DNA of 33,583 bases from Gammaproteobacteria bacterium (lineage in GTDB: Bacteria > Pseudomonadota > Gammaproteobacteria > JAADHS01). The notes below the pieces were generated by a model. It did not search any database and was not told where the DNA came from. It saw only the letters and a list, made by a program, of their open reading frames with translations. The stretch is from positions 1 to 33,583 of the forward strand of contig JAADHS010000163.1 in the NCBI GenBank assembly GCA_013151745.1, written 5' to 3'. Positions 18,755 to 28,306 of the stretch are shown here, piece by piece. The stretch's first letter is position 1. Each line of letters opens with the position of its first letter. A program made the position numbers and the translations under genes.

Positions 18755-21169
18755 ATGAGCAAAATAAATTTTTCAGAGTCAGAGCTAATTATTGAAAATA
18801 ACACCATTCCGGGCGATTCAATGAATCAAGGTTTGGCGACTCAAGATGAGGTTTTACCAGAAACATTGACTATTTTACCCTTGAGTGAACGTCCTTTTTT
18901 CCCATCGCAGGCTTTGCCTATTTTAATGAATGAAGCCCCCTGGAGCTCAACTCTGGAACGCATTTACAAAAGTGAAAACAAGCTAGCTGGCGTCATTATG
19001 ACTCAGGGCGATATTCAAGATGATCTGAGTCCTGATGATTTTTATACTGTGGGTTGTGCAGTACGTATCCATAGCCCATCAAAATCGGATAATAAATTAC
19101 AGTTTATTGTTGAAGGTATAAGACGCTTTAAAATTGAAAAATGGCTGTCAACCACTGTGCCTCTAGTCGCTCAGGTCAGTTACCCTGATGATGCCATAAA
19201 AAAAATCAACAAGGATGAAATTCGTGCCTATGCGCTTGCGATTTCTCATACATTAAAAGAACTCGTTCCCTTAAATCCCCTGTATACGGAAGAATTAAGA
19301 TTTTTTCTTAATCGATTTGGTCCTAATAATCCTTCTCCTCTCGTTGATTTTGCGGCAAGCATCACGAGTGCGACTAAAGAAGAACTGCAAAAAGTATTAG
19401 AAATATTTAATCTTTATCAGCGACTTAAAAAAGTTTTGGTTATGGTTAAACAAGAGCTGGAAGTTGCAAAATTGCAAGCCAAAATCCATCGCCAGGTAGA
19501 AGATAAAATTACCGATCATCAACGCAAATTTTTTCTTCGTGAGCAATTGAAAGAAATTCAAAAAGAGCTGGGCCTGGCGAAAGATGATAGATTGGCTGAT
19601 ATTGAACGTTTTAATTCCAGAATTGAAGCCCGTTCGTTACCTGAAAAAGTTACGGAAAGGGTTAACGAAGAAATGAATAAAATGGCTGTATTAGAAACAG
19701 GCTCACCTGAATACTCGGTGACCAGAAATTATTTGGATGTGGTAACCAGTTTGCCGTGGGGAGTTGTTTCTCTAGATAAGCTGAATATAAAACGTGCACG
19801 CATCATTTTGAATAAAAAACATGATGGTCTGAGTGAGCTCAAAGAACGTATACTTGAATTTATTGCCGTTGCTTCATTGAAAGGTGAAATTGCGGGTTCA
19901 AACTTGTTATTTGTGGGGCCACCAGGTGTAGGTAAAACTTCTATAGGCCGCTCTATTGCGCGCGCTCTGGGTCGTCAATTTTTCAGATTTTCTGTTGGCG
20001 GCATGCGCGATGAAGCAGAAATAAAAGGACATCGACGAACTTATATTGGCGCAATGCCGGGTAAAATTATTCAAGCGATACGTGAGTGTGGTACCGCTAA
20101 TCCTGTCATTATGCTGGATGAAATTGATAAAATGGGTAACTCTTATCATGGAGATCCGTCTTCGGCATTACTTGAAGTACTCGACCCGGAGCAAAATAAT
20201 GATTTTTTGGATCACTACCTTGATGTCAGATTCGATCTGTCAAAAGTACTTTTTATTTGTACCGCCAATCAACTTGATACCATTCCCAGTCCATTGTTAG
20301 ATCGCATGGAAGTTCACCGCTTGAGTGGTTATATTACGGAAGAAAAAGTTGAAATTGCCAAACACCATTTGTGGCCAAGGCAACGAAAAAAATCGGGGCT
20401 TAAAGCCAGCCAAATAAAATTATCAGATGCGGCTATAAAAGCAATTATTGAAAATTATGCCCGTGAAGCTGGAGTACGAAATTTAGAAAAACAACTCGCA
20501 AAAATTGTTCGCAAAGTCGCGGTTCGAATTGTCAAAAAACAGAATCGTAAACTCGTCATCAGCACAAAAACTCTGGAAGCTTATTTAGGCAAGCCTATTT
20601 TTAACAATACTAAGCCTCGTCTGGATATCGGATTGATAACCGGGTTAGCTTGGACAACGCTAGGGGGAGTACCACTTACAATAGAGGCAACCTGTGTCCC
20701 ATCAAAGCAACGAGGTTTTAAGTACACAGGACAATTAGGCAGTGTGATGAAAGAATCTGCGGAATTGGCATATAGTTATATTTTGGCGAATATGGCACGC
20801 TATGGTGGACATTTAGAACGATTTGATCGCTCAATAATACACCTCCATGTTCCGGAAGGAGCGACCCCCAAGGATGGCCCCAGTGCCGGAATAACAATAG
20901 CAACAGCATTGTTGTCATTAGCTAAAAATAAAAAAATTGGCTTAAATGTCGCGATGACAGGTGAATTAACATTAAGCGGTGATGTTTTTCCTGTAGGAGG
21001 CATTCGGGAAAAAGTCATTGCTGCGAGACGAGCCAAGCTGAAAAATATCATTCTTCCTGCGCAAAATCAGCGGGACTATGAAGAGCTGCCCTCCTATATA
21101 CAAAATGGACTTCATGTCCATTTTGTGAGCCATTTTTCTGAAGTTGTGAAGATTGTGTATCCAAAATAA
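18755..21169 (+). CDS. lon: Lon-family ATP-dependent protease (endopeptidase La)
   Basis: Walker A LLFVGPPGVGKTSIG, Walker B VIMLDEIDKM, catalytic PKDGPSAGI, MTGELTLSGDVFPVGGIREKVIAARR. Confidence 0.95.
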   Translation: MSKINFSESELIIENNTIPGDSMNQGLATQDEVLPETLTILPLSERPFFPSQALPILMNEAPWSSTLERIYKSENKLAGVIMTQGDIQDDLSPDDFYTVGCAVRIHSPSKSDNKLQFIVEGIRRFKIEKWLSTTVPLVAQVSYPDDAIKKINKDEIRAYALAISHTLKELVPLNPLYTEELRFFLNRFGPNNPSPLVDFAASITSATKEELQKVLEIFNLYQRLKKVLVMVKQELEVAKLQAKIHRQVEDKITDHQRKFFLREQLKEIQKELGLAKDDRLADIERFNSRIEARSLPEKVTERVNEEMNKMAVLETGSPEYSVTRNYLDVVTSLPWGVVSLDKLNIKRARIILNKKHDGLSELKERILEFIAVASLKGEIAGSNLLFVGPPGVGKTSIGRSIARALGRQFFRFSVGGMRDEAEIKGHRRTYIGAMPGKIIQAIRECGTANPVIMLDEIDKMGNSYHGDPSSALLEVLDPEQNNDFLDHYLDVRFDLSKVLFICTANQLDTIPSPLLDRMEVHRLSGYITEEKVEIAKHHLWPRQRKKSGLKASQIKLSDAAIKAIIENYAREAGVRNLEKQLAKIVRKVAVRIVKKQNRKLVISTKTLEAYLGKPIFNNTKPRLDIGLITGLAWTTLGGVPLTIEATCVPSKQRGFKYTGQLGSVMKESAELAYSYILANMARYGGHLERFDRSIIHLHVPEGATPKDGPSAGITIATALLSLAKNKKIGLNVAMTGELTLSGDVFPVGGIREKVIAARRAKLKNIILPAQNQRDYEELPSYIQNGLHVHFVSHFSEVVKIVYPK

Positions 21170-21279
21170 TATTCTTATATATTTTAAGTTATTTAACTGC
21201 TCCCAAGTTTAAATTTAATGCGTAAGCTATCGAAGTTGTGTATTATCCTAAACTATCTGAATTTGGGAGGATAAGTGCG

Positions 21280-21654
21280 ATGCAAGGGGATACTTCTGCT
21301 ATTATATGGTTCGCTCAAGCTGGTGTTTTTATTGTTGCTTTGATTGCAGGCCTCTTTTTTGCTAAAGGAAAAAAATCAACGCCAGCTAGTGACCTGAACA
21401 CACGAAGAATTAAAAGAGATATGAATGACACCAAAACCCATTATAAAAACTATAGGGATTCGGTGCACAGTGAATTTAAAGGTCTTAACAGCTCAATAAA
21501 AGAAATGAATAAAGCCTATGATGAACTTTATGAGCATCTCGCTAATGGTGGTGTTAAATTAAGCTTGTCGAGTTCAGAACTTAAAAACTTAATGAAACAA
21601 GATAGCGACTTTATTGACCGATTGCCCCAGATTAAAGCCAGTTCTAAGGTATAA
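21280..21654 (+). CDS. YhcB-like (DUF1043) inner-membrane protein
   Basis: ATG 21280 preceded by GGGAGG. N-terminal TM helix IIWFAQAGVFIVALIAGLFFAKG followed by a coiled-coil-like region. Confidence 0.7.
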   Translation: MQGDTSAIIWFAQAGVFIVALIAGLFFAKGKKSTPASDLNTRRIKRDMNDTKTHYKNYRDSVHSEFKGLNSSIKEMNKAYDELYEHLANGGVKLSLSSSELKNLMKQDSDFIDRLPQIKASSKV

Positions 21655-21666
21655 GGTATAAGGTAT
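21646..21666. repeat. Tandem (AAGGTAT)x3
   Basis: Exact three-unit 7-bp tandem repeat overlapping the stop codon (TAA 21652-21654) of the yhcB-like gene. Confidence 0.95.
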
Positions 21667-21727
21667 TCACAATATGGGTTCTGTACAACTGTATCATCTT
21701 TGAAAATCGGAACTATTTATAACTGTT

Positions 21728-21988
21728 ATGGATTGTGTGGTATACCGGAGCAAGTTAAAAGACCTGACTTATCTTTATATTAAAAAGGAGGATGACTTTT
21801 CCCAGGTGCCCGATACTTTGATAAACATGTTAGGTGCACTGGAGCAAGTCATGTTTCTTGAACTCCACCCCAAAAAAAAGTTAGCTCAAGTGGAAGTGCT
21901 AGACCTCATTCATCATCTTAAAGAGGCCGGCTGGTATCTTCAAATACCAGATAGAAATGAGTTGCCAAAACAGTTATTGAAGTTTTAG
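21728..21988 (+). CDS. YcgL domain-containing protein
   Basis: MDCVVYRSKLKDLTYLYIKKEDDFSQVPDTLINMLGALEQVMFLELHPKKKLAQ...EAGWYLQIPD is typical of YcgL. Confidence 0.88.
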   Translation: MDCVVYRSKLKDLTYLYIKKEDDFSQVPDTLINMLGALEQVMFLELHPKKKLAQVEVLDLIHHLKEAGWYLQIPDRNELPKQLLKF

Positions 21989-22043
21989 TATAACGACTCA
22001 GCTTCCCCTTGAATTTGTCCTCTCAAGGAGGAGTCATTGCATA

Positions 22044-22346
22044 CTAGTTTTTAATTTCTTGAATCAATATCCAGGGCGCAGTAACGATGGCCCAAAAATC
22101 GGGCTGACTCTCTACCCATGATTTAGCATCGTCTATACTTGCATGTTCTAAATGATGTTTTTTTAAAAAACTATGAATATGTTGCTGATTATCTCTTGAT
22201 ATGGATAATGCCACTTCAATCAAATCGAGGTCGTGAGAAACTTTAATGACCACGCCACGTGCAAAATGTTTCTCCAACTCGGGCCATGTTATTTTTCCTG
22301 TTTGCCTGTTGAGTTCATGTTTTAATAAATCTTCTTTTTCTTTCAT
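22044..22346 (-). CDS. DUF2288-type protein
   Basis: KITWPELEKHFARGVVIKVSHDLDLIEVALSISRDN...WVESQPDFWAIVTAPWILIQE. Confidence 0.8.
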   Translation of the reverse strand: MKEKEDLLKHELNRQTGKITWPELEKHFARGVVIKVSHDLDLIEVALSISRDNQQHIHSFLKKHHLEHASIDDAKSWVESQPDFWAIVTAPWILIQEIKN

Positions 22347-22459
22347 AATGCCAGTTTCACTGTCTCATTCTGATCTGTCAACCTGTGTTTTCTAGTGATG
22401 GGGAGAGTATACATAAAGAATTAGAATGTTTTGACCGATAGAATAACAAGGTGGAGAAA

Positions 22460-23035
22460 ATGAGTGTGGCAGAGTTTAGACAATCTTTACATGAAATCAA
22501 AGGGCTAATTGGTGCTACAGAGACCGATTTTGATCAATTACGGAAACATCAAGGGTTTTTGTTAGAAAATCTTGATGAGGTTATTGCCTTTTTTTATGAC
22601 ATTCTTTATGAAAATAGCGGTAGCAGGGATGTTTTTACTGAAGGTGAACGAGAAAAACGAGAACAAACTCTACGAGACTGGGTTGTTGCATTGCTCGAAG
22701 GGCATGACGAAGATAGTTACTGGCGTGCCCAGTATCTAGTAGGTTTAGCCCACGTGCGCAGAAAAGTGGCTAACCGCTATATGATCTCGATTGCTAACAG
22801 ACTTAAAGAGTTCTACCTACCTAAAATGATAGATCAGTTGGGAACAGAGGAGGGTATAAAAACGTTTATCTCCTTTCAACGTATCCTGGATAGTGGCGTC
22901 GCACTCACCGTGACACTGGTTGATGAAGCTTTCAAGATGGTGATTGAAGAGAATACGGGCTGGACTGAGGCACTGATGCAAAAAATGCAAGAATCCGTTT
23001 TTGTACAAATTGCGAAAAAATTCCAGACTGAATAG
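22460..23035 (+). CDS. Stand-alone protoglobin-type haem protein
   Basis: Globin-sensor pattern: DFDQLRKHQGFLLENLDEVIAFFYDILYE...YWRAQYLVGLAHVRRKVANRYMISIANRLKEFYLPKM. ATG 22460 with upstream AAGGTGGAG. No output domain fused. Confidence 0.83.
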   Translation: MSVAEFRQSLHEIKGLIGATETDFDQLRKHQGFLLENLDEVIAFFYDILYENSGSRDVFTEGEREKREQTLRDWVVALLEGHDEDSYWRAQYLVGLAHVRRKVANRYMISIANRLKEFYLPKMIDQLGTEEGIKTFISFQRILDSGVALTVTLVDEAFKMVIEENTGWTEALMQKMQESVFVQIAKKFQTE

Positions 23036-23461
23036 TTACAGCTTTTTTAGTTGTTCAAGATATTGCTGCTCATCCGCTGCGCCACCAGAGCGCTGCGCTT
23101 GCCATAACATTTCTGCCAAACATTCCATCATTTCATGCTCTGTGCGATGAACCTCCCTATAACTTTTTAATAAGCGGTTAAAAATGGCGGTGATCCCTAC
23201 GGGACGATTCACAGACAATTGTTCTCGCAGACCTAAGTGCAGCCCCATATGCATGAAAGGGTTGGACTCACCAAGCTCAGGCGTGAAATCCTTGGCTAAA
23301 GTATCTTCACCTTGTTCTAAAAAGGCATGGTATTCCGAATGCATTGCGACGACTTCGCCGACTTGTTTTTCTAAAGCTTCAAGAGGTCGTTTATCTCGAT
23401 ATTTCTCCCAGCTGGAGATATAAAATTGTCTTAGTTCATCGCGGTTTTGACTGAATATCAT
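23036..23461 (-). CDS. DUF1841-type protein
   Basis: MIFSQNRDELRQFYISSWEKYRDKRPLEALEKQVGEVVAMHSEYHAFLE...ESNPFMHMGLHLGLREQLSVNRPVGI. Start reassigned to 23461. Confidence 0.83.
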   Translation of the reverse strand: MIFSQNRDELRQFYISSWEKYRDKRPLEALEKQVGEVVAMHSEYHAFLEQGEDTLAKDFTPELGESNPFMHMGLHLGLREQLSVNRPVGITAIFNRLLKSYREVHRTEHEMMECLAEMLWQAQRSGGAADEQQYLEQLKKL

Positions 23462-23501
23462 AAAATAGACCCTAAAGCGATTCAAAAATGATTGTAATAG
23501 T

Positions 23502-24140
23502 TCAGGTTGCTTCTGATTTGTGCTTATATTCGCATAAATCTTCAACCATGCAGGAGCCACAACGGGGCTTCCTGGCAATACAAGTGTATCGCCCCAGTAA
23601 AATCAACCAATGATGAGCGTCATGTAAAAATTCACTGGGGATCATTTTTAATAATTTTTTTTCCACCTCTAAAACAGTTTTTCCAGGTGCCAAACCGGTA
23701 CGGTTGGATACCCTGAAGATATGGGTATCAACGGCGATAGTCGGTTGACCAAAGGCGGTATTGAGAACAACGTTTGCCGTTTTTCGCCCAACCCCAGGTA
23801 AAGCTTCTAGTTCATCTCGGGTTTCGGGCACGTTTCCCGCATGCTTTTCAACTAAAATTTTGCACGTTTTTATTATGTTAGCACTTTTGGTATTGAACAA
23901 ACCAATGGTCTTAATATATTTTTTTAACCCGGCCTCACCTAATTTCAAAAATAGTTCGGGCTTATTGGCTTTCTTAAATAAATTTTCGCTGGCCTTATTG
24001 ACACTTTTATCTGTGGCTTGAGCCGATAATATCACTGCAATTAACAATTCAAATGATGAGCTATAATGCAGTTCAGTCGTAGGCTTGGGGTTATGGGCTT
24101 GAAGACGAGAAAATATTAAATGACGTTTGTTACGATTCAT
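23502..24140 (-). CDS. nth: Endonuclease III
   Basis: HhH LEALPGVGRKTANVVLNTAFG, catalytic VDTHIFRVSNRTGLAPG, FeS cysteines CIARKPRCGSCMVEDLC. Confidence 0.97.
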   Translation of the reverse strand: MNRNKRHLIFSRLQAHNPKPTTELHYSSSFELLIAVILSAQATDKSVNKASENLFKKANKPELFLKLGEAGLKKYIKTIGLFNTKSANIIKTCKILVEKHAGNVPETRDELEALPGVGRKTANVVLNTAFGQPTIAVDTHIFRVSNRTGLAPGKTVLEVEKKLLKMIPSEFLHDAHHWLILLGRYTCIARKPRCGSCMVEDLCEYKHKSEAT

Positions 24141-24267
24141 AATTATTTTAACATTTCTTTGTTTTCACGTGACTCTGCGTTGTGGCTCCAGTCACATAGC
24201 GCACTATGTTCATTTCTCTGCGTCTTGATTCACACGAAAATTTTGCAGAAATCGAGTTAAAATAATT
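24141..24267. repeat. 127-bp fold-back (inverted-repeat) element
   Basis: Termini AATTATTTTAAC (24141-24152) and GTTAAAATAATT (24256-24267) are perfect inverted repeats. Central hairpin ACATAG-CGCA-CTATGT (24194-24209). Further partial arm complementarity. Confidence 0.85.
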
Positions 24268-24279
24268 ATGCAAGGGTGC

Positions 24280-24975
24280 TTAAGTTGCTTTTGAGGCTTG
24301 AAATGACACTTGCGGGGCAGACTTTTTATTCGCATGTTCATGGAGAATATTTCTAATGGCGATAATCAGTCCTAATCCAATAAAAGCACCTGGAGGCAAC
24401 ATCGCGAGTAAAAAACCACGGTAATCATCAATGACAGTGACGATCATCCATCGTGCAGCATCACCAAACATCAAGTGAGCATGAGACATCAACGTACCTT
24501 GGCCGAGCACCTCTCTCATACCGCCGAGCAGTACCAAAATGAACGTAAATCCTAGTCCCATCATTAAGCCATCAATCAAGGAGGGCATGACTGGGTTTTT
24601 TGATGCGAAAGCTTCTGCTCTCGCTATAATGGCGCAGTTAGTGACGATCAACGGTATGAAAATCCCCAGTACTTTGAATAAATCATAAAAAAACGCATTC
24701 ATCGCTAACTCAATCGCAGTGACTATTGAAGCAATAATGAGCACAAAAATCGGAATACGAATTTCAGGTTTAATGTGATGACGCAAAGCTGAAACGATGA
24801 CATTTGATAATACCAAAGTTAATAAGGTCGCCAAACCCAGACCCAAACCATTGATGACCGTTGAGCTGACTGCAAGGAGAGGGCACAGACCCAGTATTTG
24901 CACCAGGGCAACATTATTGGTCCATAAACCTTCTTTGGATATCGATGCGTATTGTGTCATTTTATTTTCCATCAC
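24280..24975 (-). CDS. rnfE: Electron transport complex subunit RnfE
   Basis: GLWTNNVALVQILGLCPLLAVSSTVINGLGLGLATLLTL...PEIRIPIFVLIIASIVTAIELAMNAF. Confidence 0.96.
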   Translation of the reverse strand: MMENKMTQYASISKEGLWTNNVALVQILGLCPLLAVSSTVINGLGLGLATLLTLVLSNVIVSALRHHIKPEIRIPIFVLIIASIVTAIELAMNAFFYDLFKVLGIFIPLIVTNCAIIARAEAFASKNPVMPSLIDGLMMGLGFTFILVLLGGMREVLGQGTLMSHAHLMFGDAARWMIVTVIDDYRGFLLAMLPPGAFIGLGLIIAIRNILHEHANKKSAPQVSFQASKAT

Positions 24976-25609
24976 TTGCTGCTTCTGAACTTAATTGAAA
25001 TATTTCTTCTCTCTGGTCTGAAAAATATTTTAAACTTTTACGTACGGCCTTAACCACGGCTCGTGGCGTAATCGTTGCGCCGGTAAACTGATCAAAGTCT
25101 CCACCATCTTTCCGGACGTTCCATCCTTTTTCTGTAGGGTTAGATAAAGACAGACCATCAAAGTTCATAATCCAGTCTGAACGATCGATCTCTATATCGC
25201 TGCCCAGGCCCGGAGTTTCTTTGTGAGAAATAATACGCACACCCGCAATCGTGCCATCATAGTGAATCGCCACCAACATTTTTATATTGCCGTTATAACC
25301 ATCAGGTGCAACCACTTCGAGAATAGCTGCGACCGGTTCATCATCGATGCGGGCTCGGTATATTTTCAGAGGCTTTTTACTGCCTAGCATGGATGGGTTC
25401 AGCACGGTAATGGTATCGTTCAGCATATCATTATCATGTTGGGTCGAAGGAACAAACGTACTTAATAACTCGTGAATGGCTTGCCGTTCATTATCTATAA
25501 TTCGTTCTGCTGTTGTTGCATAGGTAAACGCAACTATCCCAGTACCCACCACTGCAAAAAGGGCCAGTGCGAGTCCGGTAATATTAACTTTTAAAAATGA
25601 ATTTTTCAT
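24962..25609 (-). CDS. rnfG: Electron transport complex subunit RnfG
   Basis: Covalent-flavin motif FTGATITPRAVV. HKETPGLGSDIEIDRSDW. Confidence 0.96.
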   Translation of the reverse strand: MKNSFLKVNITGLALALFAVVGTGIVAFTYATTAERIIDNERQAIHELLSTFVPSTQHDNDMLNDTITVLNPSMLGSKKPLKIYRARIDDEPVAAILEVVAPDGYNGNIKMLVAIHYDGTIAGVRIISHKETPGLGSDIEIDRSDWIMNFDGLSLSNPTEKGWNVRKDGGDFDQFTGATITPRAVVKAVRKSLKYFSDQREEIFQLSSEAASDGK

Positions 25610-26646
25610 TTTTTGTCGCCGTAGCCAAAGATACGAGGTCGAGTATAGTAGTCGATGGTGGGGGCTGAAATATTCATTAATAAGACGGCAAAAGCAATAG
25701 CATCAGGATACCCGCCCCAGGTTCGAATAACATAGGTTAATAAACCTATGCCCGCGCCATATATCAAACGACCCACGGGGGTGGTCGATGCCGTTACTGG
25801 GTCTGTGGCGATAAAAAAAGCGCCTAACAGCGTTGCGCCACTGAAAATATGAAACAGGGGGGAGGCATATTGTTCTGCATCAATGAGATAAAAAACACCA
25901 GACAAGAGCGTTATGGAACCTATAACGGCAATAGGAATATGCCAACTGATGATTTTTTTGTAGATTAGCCCACATCCTCCTGCGAGTGCTGCGAAACTGA
26001 CCCACTCCCAACCCGCGCCGCCAAACCAGCCAAACAGTGGGTTGCCTGTGGTAATTTGACTGATACTTTTATCCAGACCCAGTTCGGTTTTTAAACTATC
26101 TAATGGGGTGGCCATGCTCAGGCTGTCCAGTGACAATTGACCGGGAAGCTGCCCCGTAAATATAACAGTAATAGTTTCTATTAAATTTAATGGGTTGTTA
26201 TTCAGCTCATGAGGTGGAAACCACATGGTCATTTCAAGAGGAAAAGAAACCAATAACATGGCATAAGCCACCATCGCAGGATTAAATGGGTTATAACCTA
26301 ATCCGCCATATAAATGTTTAGCAAAAATAACGGCGAAACTGATCCCCACAACCATTAACCACCAAGGGGCAAGGGGAGGCAGAGCCAAACCCAACAAAAT
26401 GGCGGTAATCACCACGCTGCCGTCACTTAAAAAAGGAAAGATAGGTCGCTTGCGCATCGCCAGCATCAGTCCTTCTACACCTAAAGCGACAGCAACTGTA
26501 AATAAGACGTTAACCACAACCCCCCAACCAAAAATATAAGTTTGCACACCGATAACCGGTAATAAAGCGAGCACAACCCACATCATCACGGAGGTCACGG
26601 AGTTGCTGGCATATTTGTAAGGTGAGCTGTGCTTAGGGGTTAACAT
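25606..26646 (-). CDS. rnfD: Electron transport complex subunit RnfD
   Basis: HIFSGATLLGAFFIATDPVTASTTPVGRLIYG. Multi-pass membrane protein. Confidence 0.96.
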   Translation of the reverse strand: MLTPKHSSPYKYASNSVTSVMMWVVLALLPVIGVQTYIFGWGVVVNVLFTVAVALGVEGLMLAMRKRPIFPFLSDGSVVITAILLGLALPPLAPWWLMVVGISFAVIFAKHLYGGLGYNPFNPAMVAYAMLLVSFPLEMTMWFPPHELNNNPLNLIETITVIFTGQLPGQLSLDSLSMATPLDSLKTELGLDKSISQITTGNPLFGWFGGAGWEWVSFAALAGGCGLIYKKIISWHIPIAVIGSITLLSGVFYLIDAEQYASPLFHIFSGATLLGAFFIATDPVTASTTPVGRLIYGAGIGLLTYVIRTWGGYPDAIAFAVLLMNISAPTIDYYTRPRIFGYGDKK

Positions 26647-26656
26647 TTTAATTTCT

Positions 26657-28306
26657 TTAATCTTCGTTATTTTTGCGAGTTTCGCGTTTTTTGTTTATTT
26701 GATCGATTTTACGCTGTTGTTCTTCCGTTAAATTAACCGTATTTTTAGGTTCTGTTTTATGAGCTTCTTTTTTTGCTTGCACTCTTTCCATCGCTTCGAG
26801 TATGGCCGCTTTTTTTTTCGATTTAGCGCCGTTTTTTATTAAAGTTTCTTTTTTAGAGGGGTCACTCTTTTCTTTTAGCTCATTTCGTTTTCGTTTATGG
26901 CGAGCGGCCTTTTCTGCTTTTTCTTTAGCTAATCTCTCGGCGCGAAAATCATGACGTTGTCGCGCAATATCGGCCTTTTGTTGTTCACGCTCTTTACTCC
27001 AGATTTCTGTTTTTGCATAACGATAATAATGTACCAGCGGAATATTGCTTGGGCAGACGTAAGCGCAACAACCGCATTCTATACAATCGAATAAATTATA
27101 ATCTTGTATTTTTTCGAAATCTTTTGCTCTGGCGTACCAGTACAGTTGTTGCGGCAATAACTTTATTGGGCAGGCATCCGCGCAGGCACCGCAACGGATG
27201 CAAGGCATTTCCATGTTTTTTTCAGGTAAGCTGTTATACGTTGTTGCCAGTATGCAGTTGGTCGTTTTAAGAACGGAAGCCAATGGGGTATGAATCGTAA
27301 ACCCCATCATCGGCCCGCCCATAATTAATTGGTCAATCTGGGTTTGGGCATCGCAAAAGTCTAAAAGCGAACGAATCGGCGTTCCGATTAAAACTTCCAG
27401 GTTTTGAGGTTTTCTTATCGCATCACCCGTAACGGTAACGATACGTGAAATTAAAGGTTCGGCTTTTGCTATGGCGCTATAAATTGCTGCGGCCGTTCCA
27501 ACATTATGCACGACAACACCGACGTTAAGCGGTAAGCCATCACTGGGGACTTCTTTACCGGTGACAACATAAATAAGCTGTTTTTCACTGCCTTGTGGAT
27601 ATATAGTCGGGCATTGCACGACCGAGAGGTCAGGTTCATTCGCTGTCGCTTCAAGCATGGCTTGATAGGCTTCTGGTTTGTTGTCTTCAATAGCAATAAT
27701 ACTTTGTCTTGCTTGTACGGCATGGGCAATAATTTTAACGCCAGAAACGATATTGGCAGTACGCTCACGCATGAGCATATCATCACAACTTATATAGGGT
27801 TCACATTCAATACCATTAATTATCAAGGTCTCAATCACATTGCGAGGCCCCGGATTGAGTTTGATAAAAGCGGGGAAGCCTGCCCCCCCTAATCCAACGA
27901 TGCCTGCATCTCGTACCCGATTACGTAAATGGCTGGCATCCATAAACAAATAATCGTCTTTTGTTTCTCGACTGATCCATTTTTCCTGACCATCTGGACT
28001 TAAGATGATGCATAAATCCGATAAACCAGAAGGGTGAGGGATCGGATATTCGCCAATATCAGTGATCGTACCCGAGGTGGGCGCATGTAGTGCCACACTG
28101 ACATAACCATCAGCATGCGCAATACGTTGCCCCTTAAGAACCTGATCTCCAAGATTAACATCGGGGGTGCTGGGTGCGCCAATATGTTGGTGTAAGGGCA
28201 GTATGAGTCGTTCAGGCAGTGGGAGTTTTACAATCGGAGATCGTGTTGATTCTTCCTTGTGCATAGGCGGATGAATACCACCAGGAAAAGACCATAGTGG
28301 TGACAT
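26657..28306 (-). CDS. rnfC: Electron transport complex subunit RnfC
   Basis: WSFPGGIHPPMHKEES. Two [4Fe-4S] motifs CIRCGACADACP and CIECGCCAYVCP. Lys/Glu-rich C-terminus. Confidence 0.97.
   Translation of the reverse strand: MSPLWSFPGGIHPPMHKEESTRSPIVKLPLPERLILPLHQHIGAPSTPDVNLGDQVLKGQRIAHADGYVSVALHAPTSGTITDIGEYPIPHPSGLSDLCIILSPDGQEKWISRETKDDYLFMDASHLRNRVRDAGIVGLGGAGFPAFIKLNPGPRNVIETLIINGIECEPYISCDDMLMRERTANIVSGVKIIAHAVQARQSIIAIEDNKPEAYQAMLEATANEPDLSVVQCPTIYPQGSEKQLIYVVTGKEVPSDGLPLNVGVVVHNVGTAAAIYSAIAKAEPLISRIVTVTGDAIRKPQNLEVLIGTPIRSLLDFCDAQTQIDQLIMGGPMMGFTIHTPLASVLKTTNCILATTYNSLPEKNMEMPCIRCGACADACPIKLLPQQLYWYARAKDFEKIQDYNLFDCIECGCCAYVCPSNIPLVHYYRYAKTEIWSKEREQQKADIARQRHDFRAERLAKEKAEKAARHKRKRNELKEKSDPSKKETLIKNGAKSKKKAAILEAMERVQAKKEAHKTEPKNTVNLTEEQQRKIDQINKKRETRKNNED

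Noticed and set aside
21998-22040. CCTTGA...TCAAGG inverted repeat between ycgL-like and DUF2288 genes as terminator
   Set aside because: Only a 6-bp stem with a long loop and no U-tract.
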